From a virus, in the IMG/VR virus record IMGVR_UViG_3300042379_000132, positions 1 through 32,366 of that record: a DNA stretch of 32,366 nt. The stretch is one strand, 5' to 3'. The number at the start of each line of letters is the position of its first letter. Position 1 is the stretch's first letter. Under the pieces are notes generated by a model, which had not been told where the DNA came from, did no database searches, and was given only the letters and a program-made list of their open reading frames with translations. The position numbers and the translations under genes are program-made. Positions 1-5,858 of the stretch are shown one piece after another.

Positions 1-40
1 CAAAAGCGTCTGTTATTGTTTTAAATGTTTTATTGTTCAT
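1..40 (-). CDS. Partial gene, N-terminus only
   Basis: Only the first 13 codons are present, beginning MNNKTFKTITDAF, and the gene leaves the window at its left edge. Its ATG overlaps the TGA of the 121-codon gene to its right (ATGA), so it is probably translationally coupled and real. Nothing in so short a piece identifies a family. If the genome is circular, the next genes in the direction of transcription would lead to the terminase at the right edge, so a small terminase subunit is possible; that is inference only. Confidence 0.5.
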   Translation of the reverse strand, partial: MNNKTFKTITDAF

Positions 41-402
41 TTTATTTCGTTGTTATACTCATTGAAAACTATTCTAACTTTACGTAACATGTCGTTCAAA
101 CAACTAGCGCATGAAGTTGGTCGTTCGTTTGTTTTAAAGACTCTATTGTAAACCTTTAAGAACTCTATTTGTTGACTTGGTTTAATCTTAACAGATATTT
201 GAGGTAATAGTTCCTCTAATAGCTTGTATTCAGGTTCTGTTAAACATTCTGGAGTCTTGTAAGGAAATAGTTTGTTTAATACTTCTTTACGTTTATCACA
301 TCCACAATCTTTTCCTGCAATAAATTTAACAGCTTTGTCAATTCCTGTTGCTTCAGTAAACTTAGCTACTGTATCTCCAAATCCTTTTGATCTTTTTGCC
401 AT
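37..402 (-). CDS. Conserved hypothetical phage protein with Cys pairs
   Basis: A 121-residue protein with a Gly/Lys-rich start (MAKRSKGFGDTV) and a short Cys motif (CGCDKRKE) near residue 33. A second Cys pair (SCASC) lies near residue 98. The spacing could suit metal binding, but this is not shown. I know proteins of this look only as uncharacterised genes of Bacteroidota phages near the packaging genes. The start overlaps the 3' end of the sigma factor gene by 37 bases, and the stop overlaps the next gene by ATGA. No function can be assigned. Confidence 0.75.
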   Translation of the reverse strand: MAKRSKGFGDTVAKFTEATGIDKAVKFIAGKDCGCDKRKEVLNKLFPYKTPECLTEPEYKLLEELLPQISVKIKPSQQIEFLKVYNRVFKTNERPTSCASCLNDMLRKVRIVFNEYNNEIK

Positions 403-845
403 ATCTTTAATTTTCTTTTACATTTTTTAATAGTGTGAAAAATAGAGGTCAAACTTATTTTAGTTTCCTTTTCTAATTCTCGCATTGACTTACCGCTTCG
501 TAAATATAATAAAAATAGTTGTTGGTCGAACCACTCCCATGTTTTTATTTCATCTTCAACGCTTTGGTAATATAACTCTATTTCGTATGTTTTGTTGTTT
601 TCGTCCTCTGATAGGTCAACCAGAAGGTCAATATCGACCATTGAAACATTACGCTTGCATGAATCATAAAAAGAGTTGCGCAGCATTATCCAAATGAATG
701 ACTTGGTTACTACTTGACCTTTGCCATACTTGTGAAAACGAATGTACATATCTTGCACTATGTCTTCAGCATCAGTTTTAGCACCAAATCGTTTAACAAT
801 TCGTACCCATTCATCATGATACTTCGCAATCTCTTTTAAATTCAT
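366..845 (-). CDS. Phage-encoded ECF-like sigma factor
   Basis: A 159-residue protein laid out as a small group 4 (ECF-like) sigma-70 factor. Region 2 lies at about residues 10-65, with AEDIVQDMYIRFHKY and then SFIWIMLRNSFYDSCKR, the helices that bind core polymerase and the -10 element. An acidic linker follows, then a region 4 helix-turn-helix at about residues 105-150 (FLLYLRSGKSMRELEKETKI and the recognition helix after it). ECF factors of this length recruit host RNA polymerase to a set of promoters. It sits at the end of the early operon, where a factor that turns on later transcription would be expected. Its target promoters are not known. No anti-sigma partner is recognisable nearby. 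The sigma fold call is firm; the late-gene role is inferred. Confidence 0.85.
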   Translation of the reverse strand: MNLKEIAKYHDEWVRIVKRFGAKTDAEDIVQDMYIRFHKYGKGQVVTKSFIWIMLRNSFYDSCKRNVSMVDIDLLVDLSEDENNKTYEIELYYQSVEDEIKTWEWFDQQLFLLYLRSGKSMRELEKETKISLTSIFHTIKKCKRKLKIWQKDQKDLEIQ

Positions 846-846
846 G

Positions 847-1131
847 CTACTCTTTTATGAACGTTCCGTTTTCGGTTTTTCCTTTTCGGTATTCAATAAC
901 TTTGAATGCACGTTTTGCACAATCTTCTAATGAGTAACCCATTTGATTTGCTAATATAACAAGTGTTATGTAAGTGTCTCCAAGCGCATCAATCGTCTCT
1001 GAAATGTCTCGCTTTAGTATTGCAGAGGATAGCTCCCCAACCTCTTCCATGACCTTTGCAAGCTGTTGAAACTTATTGTCTGGGTTGTCTAACTTACGAG
1101 CCTTTGCCCAGTTGATTATTTCTCTTTCCAT
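847..1131 (-). CDS. MazG-like nucleotide pyrophosphohydrolase
   Basis: A 94-residue all-alpha protein starting MEREIINWAKARKL. It carries the paired acidic motifs of the MazG/dUTPase-like NTP pyrophosphohydrolases: KVMEEVGEL (ExxE) near residue 30 and ETIDALGDTYI (ExxD) near residue 50, which bind Mg2+. The family hydrolyses (d)NTPs to the monophosphate and pyrophosphate. Phage members are thought to clean the nucleotide pool or alter ppGpp signalling. A longer reading frame opens at 1176, but the ATG at 1131 comes one base after the upstream stop (TAATATG) and begins the family's usual first helix, so I chose it. The substrate cannot be read from sequence. Confidence 0.85.
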   Translation of the reverse strand: MEREIINWAKARKLDNPDNKFQQLAKVMEEVGELSSAILKRDISETIDALGDTYITLVILANQMGYSLEDCAKRAFKVIEYRKGKTENGTFIKE

Positions 1132-1132
1132 A

Positions 1133-1330
1133 TTACCAATTTTTACCTGTAAACCAATTATTTTTCCATTCACCAACTAAAGAAACTAAAAACACAACAG
1201 TTCCTATAATAGGTATAAACCATATAAAAGGTTCTATTGAACCATGATACTTTTTGTAGTCTATTTTATTCAACCATCTGTTAAAAAATACGTTAGCTAC
1301 ATAAACTAAGATTATTATTATTGCTTCCAT
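1133..1330 (-). CDS. Small two-helix membrane protein
   Basis: A 65-residue protein with two hydrophobic stretches, about residues 3-16 (AIIIILVYVANVFF) and 33-53 (PFIWFIPIIGTVVFLVSLVG), separated by a charged Lys-rich loop. It ends in a Trp-rich, basic tail. It is probably an inner-membrane protein with both ends on the same side. The start overlaps the upstream gene by 13 bases. Function unknown; its place in the early operon argues against a holin. Confidence 0.65.
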   Translation of the reverse strand: MEAIIIILVYVANVFFNRWLNKIDYKKYHGSIEPFIWFIPIIGTVVFLVSLVGEWKNNWFTGKNW

Positions 1331-1665
1331 TCTTTTAAATATAAATCAATTAAAAATTTTGTTTTCTCAAGGTCTTGCACAAAGTTACCTTTTTTTCTAC
1401 ATCTTACCAGACGTTTAACCAAATCAAATTCCCATGAGTTTAGATCATGGTCTTCTGCAAACTTGTACAAGCTACCTTTCTCATTGTTGTAATAACCTGG
1501 TGCGTTATCGGTCACTACTTCAAAGTAGTTTTCGATAGTGTCAAACTGATGATCTTGCCCTTTGTCGTTTATCACCCAAATATAGCTCTTTGTTTGCCCT
1601 ACAACTTCGTAAACTTTACCGTATGTAAAATTAGCAAAGTGTTTTTCTATACATCTTAATTTCAT
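1318..1665 (-). CDS. DUF3310-like protein with N-terminal beta domain
   Basis: A 115-residue protein in two parts. Residues 1-50 look like a small beta-barrel (KVYEVVGQTKSYIWVINDKG and a following FEVV strand). Residues 58-115 resemble the phage DUF3310 (SaV-like) helical domain: YY near the start, a central LVKRLVRCRKKGN that matches its usual KYI-R-xxKG core, then DLEKTKFLIDLYLKEW. DUF3310 proteins are common in phage early regions and their role is not settled. The start overlaps the upstream gene by ATGA. The family call is by motif only. Confidence 0.6.
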   Translation of the reverse strand: MKLRCIEKHFANFTYGKVYEVVGQTKSYIWVINDKGQDHQFDTIENYFEVVTDNAPGYYNNEKGSLYKFAEDHDLNSWEFDLVKRLVRCRKKGNFVQDLEKTKFLIDLYLKEWKQ

Positions 1666-2024
1666 AAATTATACATTTTTGATATTTCTTCATTAATACC
1701 GTAATCAATTAGGTATCTTTTACCGTTTAATTCTCCCCAGTTTGCTTTGTTATAAAGGTCGCACATATCAATATCAAGCTCTTTAATAGCTGCTTTTACA
1801 ATTGCTATGTCGTAGTGGTCAACTGCCTTAATAGGGTCGTATCGTTTCATTCTGATTATTCCACGTTTGTAACTGTAAAGCTCACCTAATATACCAAGGT
1901 CTTTGTGCTTATTCCAAAGGTCGCGTTCCTGTAAACACTGCAAGTAACCACGCACTGAAATAGGTACTTTAACAACGTGGTCCTTGAAGATGAATACTAC
2001 CCTTGTACTAACTTTTATTTTCAT
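1662..2024 (-). CDS. Minimal kinase-fold-like protein
   Basis: A 120-residue protein that resembles a much reduced protein-kinase or aminoglycoside-phosphotransferase fold. Near the start VVFIFKDHVVKVPIS looks like strands beta2-beta3 with the ATP-anchoring Lys. Residues 92-113 read NKANWGELNGKRYLIDYGI, like a catalytic-loop Asn followed by a metal-binding DYG in place of DFG. The catalytic Asp expected a few residues before the Asn is not clear. At 120 residues it lacks most of the C-lobe, so it may be a pseudokinase or only a look-alike. Similar small proteins occur in Bacteroidota phages. It overlaps both neighbours by ATGA. Confidence 0.5.
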   Translation of the reverse strand: MKIKVSTRVVFIFKDHVVKVPISVRGYLQCLQERDLWNKHKDLGILGELYSYKRGIIRMKRYDPIKAVDHYDIAIVKAAIKELDIDMCDLYNKANWGELNGKRYLIDYGINEEISKMYNL

Positions 2025-2242
2025 TTTAAAAAGTGTTTTATTATTTCAAATTTACTTTTTTCTATTGTTATGAACTTCCCATCTACCCTAGCAAAGATAC
2101 TATTTGTTTTTAAACTTCGCTTTATATTACACACCCTGCATACTTTTGTTTTGCCTTTTTCGGCTTTGACTTGGTATTTGGAATCGTCTTTTAAAAACAA
2201 AAACAAGGGTAAATTTCGCTTGCAGATAAAACACTTTTTCAT
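2021..2242 (-). CDS. Small zinc-ribbon-like protein
   Basis: A 73-residue basic protein with two CxxC pairs: CFIC at residues 4-7 and CRVC at about 35-38. The arrangement is that of a four-Cys zinc knuckle, as in HNH-type or zinc-ribbon proteins. No HNH catalytic histidines follow, so a nuclease role is not supported. The Lys-rich C-terminus would suit nucleic-acid binding. The ATG directly follows the stop of the 59-residue gene. Confidence 0.6.
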   Translation of the reverse strand: MKKCFICKRNLPLFLFLKDDSKYQVKAEKGKTKVCRVCNIKRSLKTNSIFARVDGKFITIEKSKFEIIKHFLK

Positions 2243-2422
2243 TTAACTTCCGCAGTATAAGCAATCCTCTAAATCATCATTATCTGCACTTGGATTGGTT
2301 TCTATTTCTGGATTCAGTTGTTTTTTCAACTCATAAATTTCCATCATTAACTCCCCATCTGCAAATAAATCCCCTGTTAACTTTGCTTTCAATTGCTCTA
2401 TTTCTTCTTTAATTGTTGTCAT
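2243..2422 (-). CDS. Small coiled-coil hypothetical protein
   Basis: A 59-residue protein (MTTIKEEIEQLKAKLTGD...) with a predicted helical first half of heptad character, then an acidic tail (DNDDLED) ending in CLYCGS. It overlaps the upstream 51-residue gene by 14 bases and its stop abuts the next ATG, so the tight packing supports it as a gene. No family recognised. The CxxC at the tail could bind metal with a partner. Confidence 0.6.
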   Translation of the reverse strand: MTTIKEEIEQLKAKLTGDLFADGELMMEIYELKKQLNPEIETNPSADNDDLEDCLYCGS

Positions 2423-2564
2423 CGTACTTATTATAAAATGCTTTTCTTATCATTCTGCCTAGGTTAATTACTCCTTTTCTGTTCTCTCTAAACTTCCATC
2501 GGTCGATATCAAACTGCATTGCTATCATCCATCGTTGCCTGTTCTTGTTATTTCTTGAAATCAT
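2409..2564 (-). CDS. Small basic hypothetical protein
   Basis: A 51-residue protein beginning MISRNNKNRQRWMIAMQFDI, with a pI well above neutral and several Arg/Trp residues. Its ATG overlaps the stop of the 63-residue gene by ATGA, and its 3' end overlaps the next gene. I see no known domain. The Arg-rich, Trp-containing composition would suit nucleic-acid binding, but that is a guess. Confidence 0.55.
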   Translation of the reverse strand: MISRNNKNRQRWMIAMQFDIDRWKFRENRKGVINLGRMIRKAFYNKYDDNN

Positions 2565-2752
2565 AATTTTTCTATTTCTTCTTTAACTTCTTGCCAATAA
2601 TAAATCATTGATTCAACACACGTTTTTAGGCATTCATCAACTGCAATTAAGGCGCATTGTTTACTATGTTCATAATGCATTATACATAATGGTTTAATAG
2701 GGTCTAATTTAAATTTATCAAATAACTCGTGTGCTTTCTCTTTCGGTGTCAT
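2561..2752 (-). CDS. Hypothetical protein, paralogue of the upstream gene
   Basis: A 63-residue helical protein that starts MTPKEKAHELFDKF and ends YYWQEVKEEIEKL. The 77-residue gene just upstream has the same start (MTPKEKAKELVEK), the same middle (QC-LIAVDE) and the same end (YWREVKQDLEKL), so the two arose by tandem duplication. Such small proteins, several per genome, are frequent in Bacteroidota phages and have no known function. ATGA overlaps on both sides. Confidence 0.65.
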   Translation of the reverse strand: MTPKEKAHELFDKFKLDPIKPLCIMHYEHSKQCALIAVDECLKTCVESMIYYWQEVKEEIEKL

Positions 2753-2982
2753 AATTTTTCTAGGTCTTGTTTAACTTCTCGCCAATAATTAATTTGAGTT
2801 GAAAAACCATCTACTTCTAAATAATTTATAACCTCATCAACTGCAATTAATGTGCACTGTATTGCATTTTTAGTATAGCCTTTTAATTTAATATCACAAC
2901 CAAATTCAGTTGGTATTATTTCAGGTGGCATTTTTAACATAATTTTCTCAACCAACTCTTTTGCTTTTTCTTTCGGTGTCAT
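2749..2982 (-). CDS. Hypothetical protein, first of a duplicated pair
   Basis: A 77-residue protein with the same frame as its 63-residue downstream paralogue: an N-terminal MTPKEKA helix, a QCTLIAVDEVI helix and a C-terminal INYWREVKQDLEKL. It has about 14 additional residues between the first two shared blocks (PPEIIPTEFGCDIKLKG). Function unknown. The start overlaps the upstream gene by ATGA. Confidence 0.65.
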   Translation of the reverse strand: MTPKEKAKELVEKIMLKMPPEIIPTEFGCDIKLKGYTKNAIQCTLIAVDEVINYLEVDGFSTQINYWREVKQDLEKL

Positions 2983-3287
2983 TGTATCTGTACTTTAATG
3001 TTTTCTTTAAATTCGTCAATCTGTTTGATAATATCCGAGTAAGTCTGAGCCATTGTCTCGTTGTTATTCTCTACAAATGTAGTGGCAAATCTTTCAACCC
3101 CATTAATGAACTGGTTAATTGTACGTTTAATTTCGTGCTTGTGAAACATATTGTCGCTTACATCATCCAGTGAATGTAGTGCAGATTGGCATAACATCAT
3201 TGCACGTGCTATGTGACTGTAGTATTCAATCGCCTTTAGGCGTTTAGCCTCACTTAAGTCAGCAAGGCTTTTAACGTCTTTCTTCAT
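2979..3287 (-). CDS. Hypothetical helical protein
   Basis: A 102-residue, nearly all-helical protein starting MKKDVKSLADLSEAKRLKAI. The frame is open as far as 3404, but the ATG at 3287 lies one base after the stop of the DUF3127 gene (TAATATG), and the extra upstream residues would sit wholly inside that gene; I therefore use 3287. No catalytic motif is visible. Its place next to a single-strand-binding-like gene suggests a DNA-metabolism role, which is inference. Confidence 0.65.
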   Translation of the reverse strand: MKKDVKSLADLSEAKRLKAIEYYSHIARAMMLCQSALHSLDDVSDNMFHKHEIKRTINQFINGVERFATTFVENNNETMAQTYSDIIKQIDEFKENIKVQIQ

Positions 3288-3288
3288 A

Positions 3289-3585
3289 TTAAAATGGTTC
3301 TGTTGATTCAACTTTATTAACTCTCCACACGTCAATCGACGTGAAATACTTGCCTTGCCATTCGTTTGTTTTAAAGTTAAACAACACCTCAACTTCTTGG
3401 TCAACCTTGTTATACTGCAAGAACTTATCTACTTTCTCCGTTCCAAAGATTCCAAACTTTACCGCTTGAGGGTATTGGCCTTCTGTCTCTGTTACTACAA
3501 ACTCTATTTTCTTGTTTGCACCCACTTCAATCACTTCTAAAATGTTAGTGATCTTTCCGTTAAATTTCATTTCATTTTTGCCCAT
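3289..3585 (-). CDS. DUF3127 OB-fold protein, SSB-like
   Basis: A 98-residue protein that fits DUF3127, a Bacteroidota family thought to have an OB fold and to act like a single-stranded DNA-binding protein. The visible pattern is FNGKITNILEV, then KIEFVVTETEGQYPQAVKFGIFG, then VDQEVEVLFNFKTNEWQGKYFTSIDVWRV, the typical beta-strand order of the family. A second in-frame ATG at 3570 (MKFNGKI) matches the usual family start and could be the true one. It lies in a block with an exonuclease and an ERF protein, so it probably coats ssDNA during phage recombination or replication. Confidence 0.8.
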   Translation of the reverse strand: MGKNEMKFNGKITNILEVIEVGANKKIEFVVTETEGQYPQAVKFGIFGTEKVDKFLQYNKVDQEVEVLFNFKTNEWQGKYFTSIDVWRVNKVESTEPF

Positions 3586-3724
3586 CTTCTTTTATTTTAT
3601 TGTTTGCTATTTTAAATGCTTCCTTTACGCACTCCGTTACATTGTACTTTTTCTTTTGGTACTTTAACCGCATCCGTATCTCATCGATAGGTATGTCGCT
3701 AAAGTCAACTATACTTCTTTTCAT
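3572..3724 (-). CDS. Small hypothetical protein
   Basis: A 50-residue basic protein (MKRSIVDFSDIPIDEIRMRL...), placed between the exonuclease and DUF3127 genes. It overlaps the exonuclease gene by 20 bases, and its TGA lies inside the start region of the next gene. Composition is Lys-rich and helical. No family recognised. The reading frame fills an otherwise empty interval exactly, which is the main support. Confidence 0.6.
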   Translation of the reverse strand: MKRSIVDFSDIPIDEIRMRLKYQKKKYNVTECVKEAFKIANNKIKEDGQK

Positions 3725-4331
3725 TGATTTGATTTATGTATTGTTTATAATATTCAATTGCTGCCGCTGAACGCTCTAACATTTCCTGTTCAAGTTCTAA
3801 GTCACGGTCAATGGTTAACATTGTTACAAGGCTTTGAATCGGTGTGTCTCGCACTCTATGCAGCTCTTCGCTTTCGTAACCAATTAAGTCGCTTGGTGTA
3901 TCTACCATACAGTATGCAAGTGCAGCGCGATCTACTTTGTAAAGATACATATAGCCCCGTAATTGATACTCATAATCTTTTATGTTAATATCGCTTGGTG
4001 TTGCAGGGAATGTATCAAAGCTCCAAGACGTTTTAATATCTATAATTAACTCATGTGTGTAGATGTCGCATTCTCCTGTTAAAATATTAGTAGACTTGCG
4101 TACTTCGTTCTTTTCGTAGTTAGTAAATAGAACATCGTTAAGTAGTTCAATAGATTGCTCTTCGCATTGTATTCCCTTAGTTACGTACTTGTTATTTAAC
4201 TCAGTAGTATAACCAAAGTAATCTTGCTTAGCAATTGACTTGATGTATGACTTTGCTGTTTCGGACAGTGCCTCACTTTTACTTCGTGAGGCTGTCATAA
4301 TTTTCGGGAGTGATGAACATCTGATTAGCAT
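3705..4331 (-). CDS. YqaJ/lambda-Exo-like PD-(D/E)XK exonuclease
   Basis: A 208-residue protein with the core of the YqaJ / lambda exonuclease / Cas4-like nuclease fold. At about residues 88-104 it has GECDIYTHELIIDIKTSW: the Asp of GECD and the D-x-K pair of IDIKTS are the metal ligands. Then YEYQLRGYMYLYKVD supplies the usual Gln and Tyr that follow the active site. An Glu earlier (KGIQCEEQSIELL) matches the family's first acidic residue. Such enzymes resect DNA 5' to 3', leaving a 3' tail for an annealing protein. The ERF gene lies two genes upstream, so the pair is a classic phage recombination set. Confidence 0.8.
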   Translation of the reverse strand: MLIRCSSLPKIMTASRSKSEALSETAKSYIKSIAKQDYFGYTTELNNKYVTKGIQCEEQSIELLNDVLFTNYEKNEVRKSTNILTGECDIYTHELIIDIKTSWSFDTFPATPSDINIKDYEYQLRGYMYLYKVDRAALAYCMVDTPSDLIGYESEELHRVRDTPIQSLVTMLTIDRDLELEQEMLERSAAAIEYYKQYINQINEKKYS

Positions 4332-4609
4332 GATTTTTTAAATTTTAATTGATTATACTTTAATAATTCAGCTTCTTCATGTTCCGTTAAGTCTTGTGTA
4401 ACTTCACAATCAATACAAAGTGTATCCGATGTAATATTATACCATTGATGCGTTGCTTTTCCAATAAATTCAACTGATACAAATTCAACTCCTTCTGATA
4501 TTGAATCATAAAAAACAACAGAAGAACCAATAGGAGCAATATATTTTTTCCCTTTTAACGACATTAAAGGTTCGCACTCTTTATCGTATAATTCATATGT
4601 TACTAGCAT
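4325..4609 (-). CDS. Hypothetical protein
   Basis: A 94-residue protein, mostly predicted beta strands (MLVTYELYDKECEPLMSLKG and following), with an acidic helix near the C-terminus (TEHEEAELLKYNQL) and a final Cys. It lies between the ERF annealing gene and the exonuclease and overlaps each by 7 bases. A recombination accessory role is possible from position alone. No family recognised. Confidence 0.65.
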   Translation of the reverse strand: MLVTYELYDKECEPLMSLKGKKYIAPIGSSVVFYDSISEGVEFVSVEFIGKATHQWYNITSDTLCIDCEVTQDLTEHEEAELLKYNQLKFKKSC

Positions 4610-5106
4610 AGCTCTAATTGTTTAGCGGTTAATTCAAACTTTTCTTTTAACTTTTCCATTGTGTACTCGCCTTTTTTGATTTTCTCAAGTGCAGCTTGTA
4701 AACGTTCGTCTGTAATTGTCTCTTTACGCTTGCCTGTTTGCTCGCCACTTGCATCGATGTCTTTATCTGTTACAAGTCCTAACATAGAACTCAAGGTGTA
4801 ACGTCTAAAGTAAGTAAACGCAGACCCCATAACCTGATAATCATTCATTCCTTTAAGCTGCACGTTCATTGGAATATCTGCAATGCTTTCAATAGACTCA
4901 CCGCTTTCAATGTGGAATACTATTGTTTTCATTTGATTATTTACGATTGGTTGCGTAAAACCTAATCCATGTTTTTTCATTAATGGATTGATTACTTTGT
5001 AAATCGCTGTAAGGTCCGCATAAGAATAGCCGTAACCAGCGGTGCCTTTGTGTATTGTTGGTACCTCCTGTTGGAAGTTTGCCAATGCTTTGTATAAATT
5101 TTTCAT
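4603..5106 (-). CDS. erf: ERF-family single-strand annealing protein
   Basis: A 167-residue protein with the hallmarks of the ERF superfamily (P22 Erf): an N-terminal YKALANFQQEVPTIHKGTAG, then YSYADLTAIYKVINPLMKKHGLGFTQP, and the core GMNDYQVMGSAFTYFRRYTLSSMLGLVTDKDIDA. The YxRRYxLxxxLGLxxDxDxDA signature is the strongest mark. ERF proteins form rings on ssDNA and anneal complementary strands. Its C-terminus is short compared with longer homologues. The exonuclease and the DUF3127 gene follow in the same operon. Its ATG overlaps the preceding stop. Confidence 0.9.
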   Translation of the reverse strand: MKNLYKALANFQQEVPTIHKGTAGYGYSYADLTAIYKVINPLMKKHGLGFTQPIVNNQMKTIVFHIESGESIESIADIPMNVQLKGMNDYQVMGSAFTYFRRYTLSSMLGLVTDKDIDASGEQTGKRKETITDERLQAALEKIKKGEYTMEKLKEKFELTAKQLELC

Positions 5107-5315
5107 GATACAATTAATTTAACATTGTTTTTCTTAAAGATTGTCATTTCTAAATCGTATTCAATTGAGTCCCAATTTATATTCAAATGGTCAATCAATA
5201 CGTCTTGTTCAAAAGCTCCGAGTACAATCGACCCGTTGTAAATGCTAATTGAAAAGAACTTTGAAGCATCGACCTTACGAAGTATCAATGCTAATTTTCT
5301 GAGGTTTGTTTTCAT
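5103..5315 (-). CDS. Small hypothetical protein
   Basis: A 70-residue protein, MKTNLRKLALILRKVDASKF with following beta-rich sequence. It is coupled on both sides by ATGA overlaps, to the 55-residue gene upstream and to the ERF gene downstream. No motif or family is recognised. Confidence 0.65.
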   Translation of the reverse strand: MKTNLRKLALILRKVDASKFFSISIYNGSIVLGAFEQDVLIDHLNINWDSIEYDLEMTIFKKNNVKLIVS

Positions 5316-5479
5316 TTTACAACGTAATATTCATCTGTTTTTAAAAATTGATTCCAATCATTTTCGCTCCAATAGTAAGCGCTATCAAACTCTTGTTTTG
5401 ACATTCTGATTGTACGATACTTGTTACCATCCTTTCTGATGGTGTAAGTTCTTGCTGATTTGTTTGCTGTAGTTTTCAT
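5312..5479 (-). CDS. First gene after the 5504-5533 promoter, small
   Basis: A 55-residue basic protein (MKTTANKSARTYTIRKDGNK...) rich in Tyr and Trp. It starts about 25 bases after the -7 box of the promoter at 5504-5533, so it is the first gene of that transcript, ahead of the recombination genes. First-position small genes of phage operons are often regulators, but no helix-turn-helix is apparent here. Its TGA overlaps the next ATG. Confidence 0.65.
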   Translation of the reverse strand: MKTTANKSARTYTIRKDGNKYRTIRMSKQEFDSAYYWSENDWNQFLKTDEYYVVK

Positions 5480-5503
5480 TGTGTGTTTTGTTTAGTTATG
5501 TTA

Positions 5504-5533
5504 CAAATATAATCATTAATTATTAATTTGCAA
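5504..5533 (-). promoter_or_regulatory. Bacteroidota-type promoter for the recombination operon
   Basis: On the minus strand there is TTG (5533-5531), a 19-base spacer, then TATATTTG (5511-5504). This fits the Bacteroidota sigma-A consensus TTG-N17-23-TAnnTTTG. The spacer contains two ATTAAT hexamers (ATTAATAATTAAT), shared with the promoter at 13529-13559. It overlaps the last codons of the nuclease gene and drives the gene starting at 5479. Confidence 0.75.
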
Positions 5534-5858
5534 CTATTTCTTTAAATTTTTCTAAATTTTTTATTAAATAATATTTGAAACCTTGGTTTTCAACAAGCGT
5601 TTGGAACTCTTTTTGTTTGTCTGATTGCCTTCCAACGTCTGTTTTTACTTCGATAAAATACACGTTACCAAAATGTATCATAATTAAATCAGATACACCC
5701 GAAAACAATCCTGTTGCAATTTTTCTCATTTGTTCCTTTGCATCTTTTGAATCATTAGGTACTGAAAAAATTAAATTTCGTGGATCATGTTTCTTTAAAC
5801 AATAATTATTTCTATACCACATTACTATTTCCTGTTGAATTTTGTCTTCACTTTTCAT
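5523..5858 (-). CDS. VRR-NUC domain nuclease
   Basis: A 111-residue protein covering one VRR-NUC domain, a PD-(D/E)XK nuclease. The motif residues are seen in order: an N-terminal Glu/Gln helix (KIQQEIVMWYRN), GVSDLIMIHFGNVYFIEVKT with the metal-binding Asp and the ExK pair, then KQKEFQTLVENQGFKYYLI. Stand-alone VRR-NUC proteins of phages cut branched DNA such as Holliday junctions or flaps. It directly follows the SF2 helicase, with which it overlaps by ATGA; the two probably act together in replication or repair. Confidence 0.85.
   Translation of the reverse strand: MKSEDKIQQEIVMWYRNNYCLKKHDPRNLIFSVPNDSKDAKEQMRKIATGLFSGVSDLIMIHFGNVYFIEVKTDVGRQSDKQKEFQTLVENQGFKYYLIKNLEKFKEIVAN

Noticed and set aside
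3287-3404. Longer N-terminus of the 102-residue gene (open to 3404)
   Set aside because: The added residues fall inside the DUF3127 gene and the ATG at 3287 has the usual close spacing to the previous stop.
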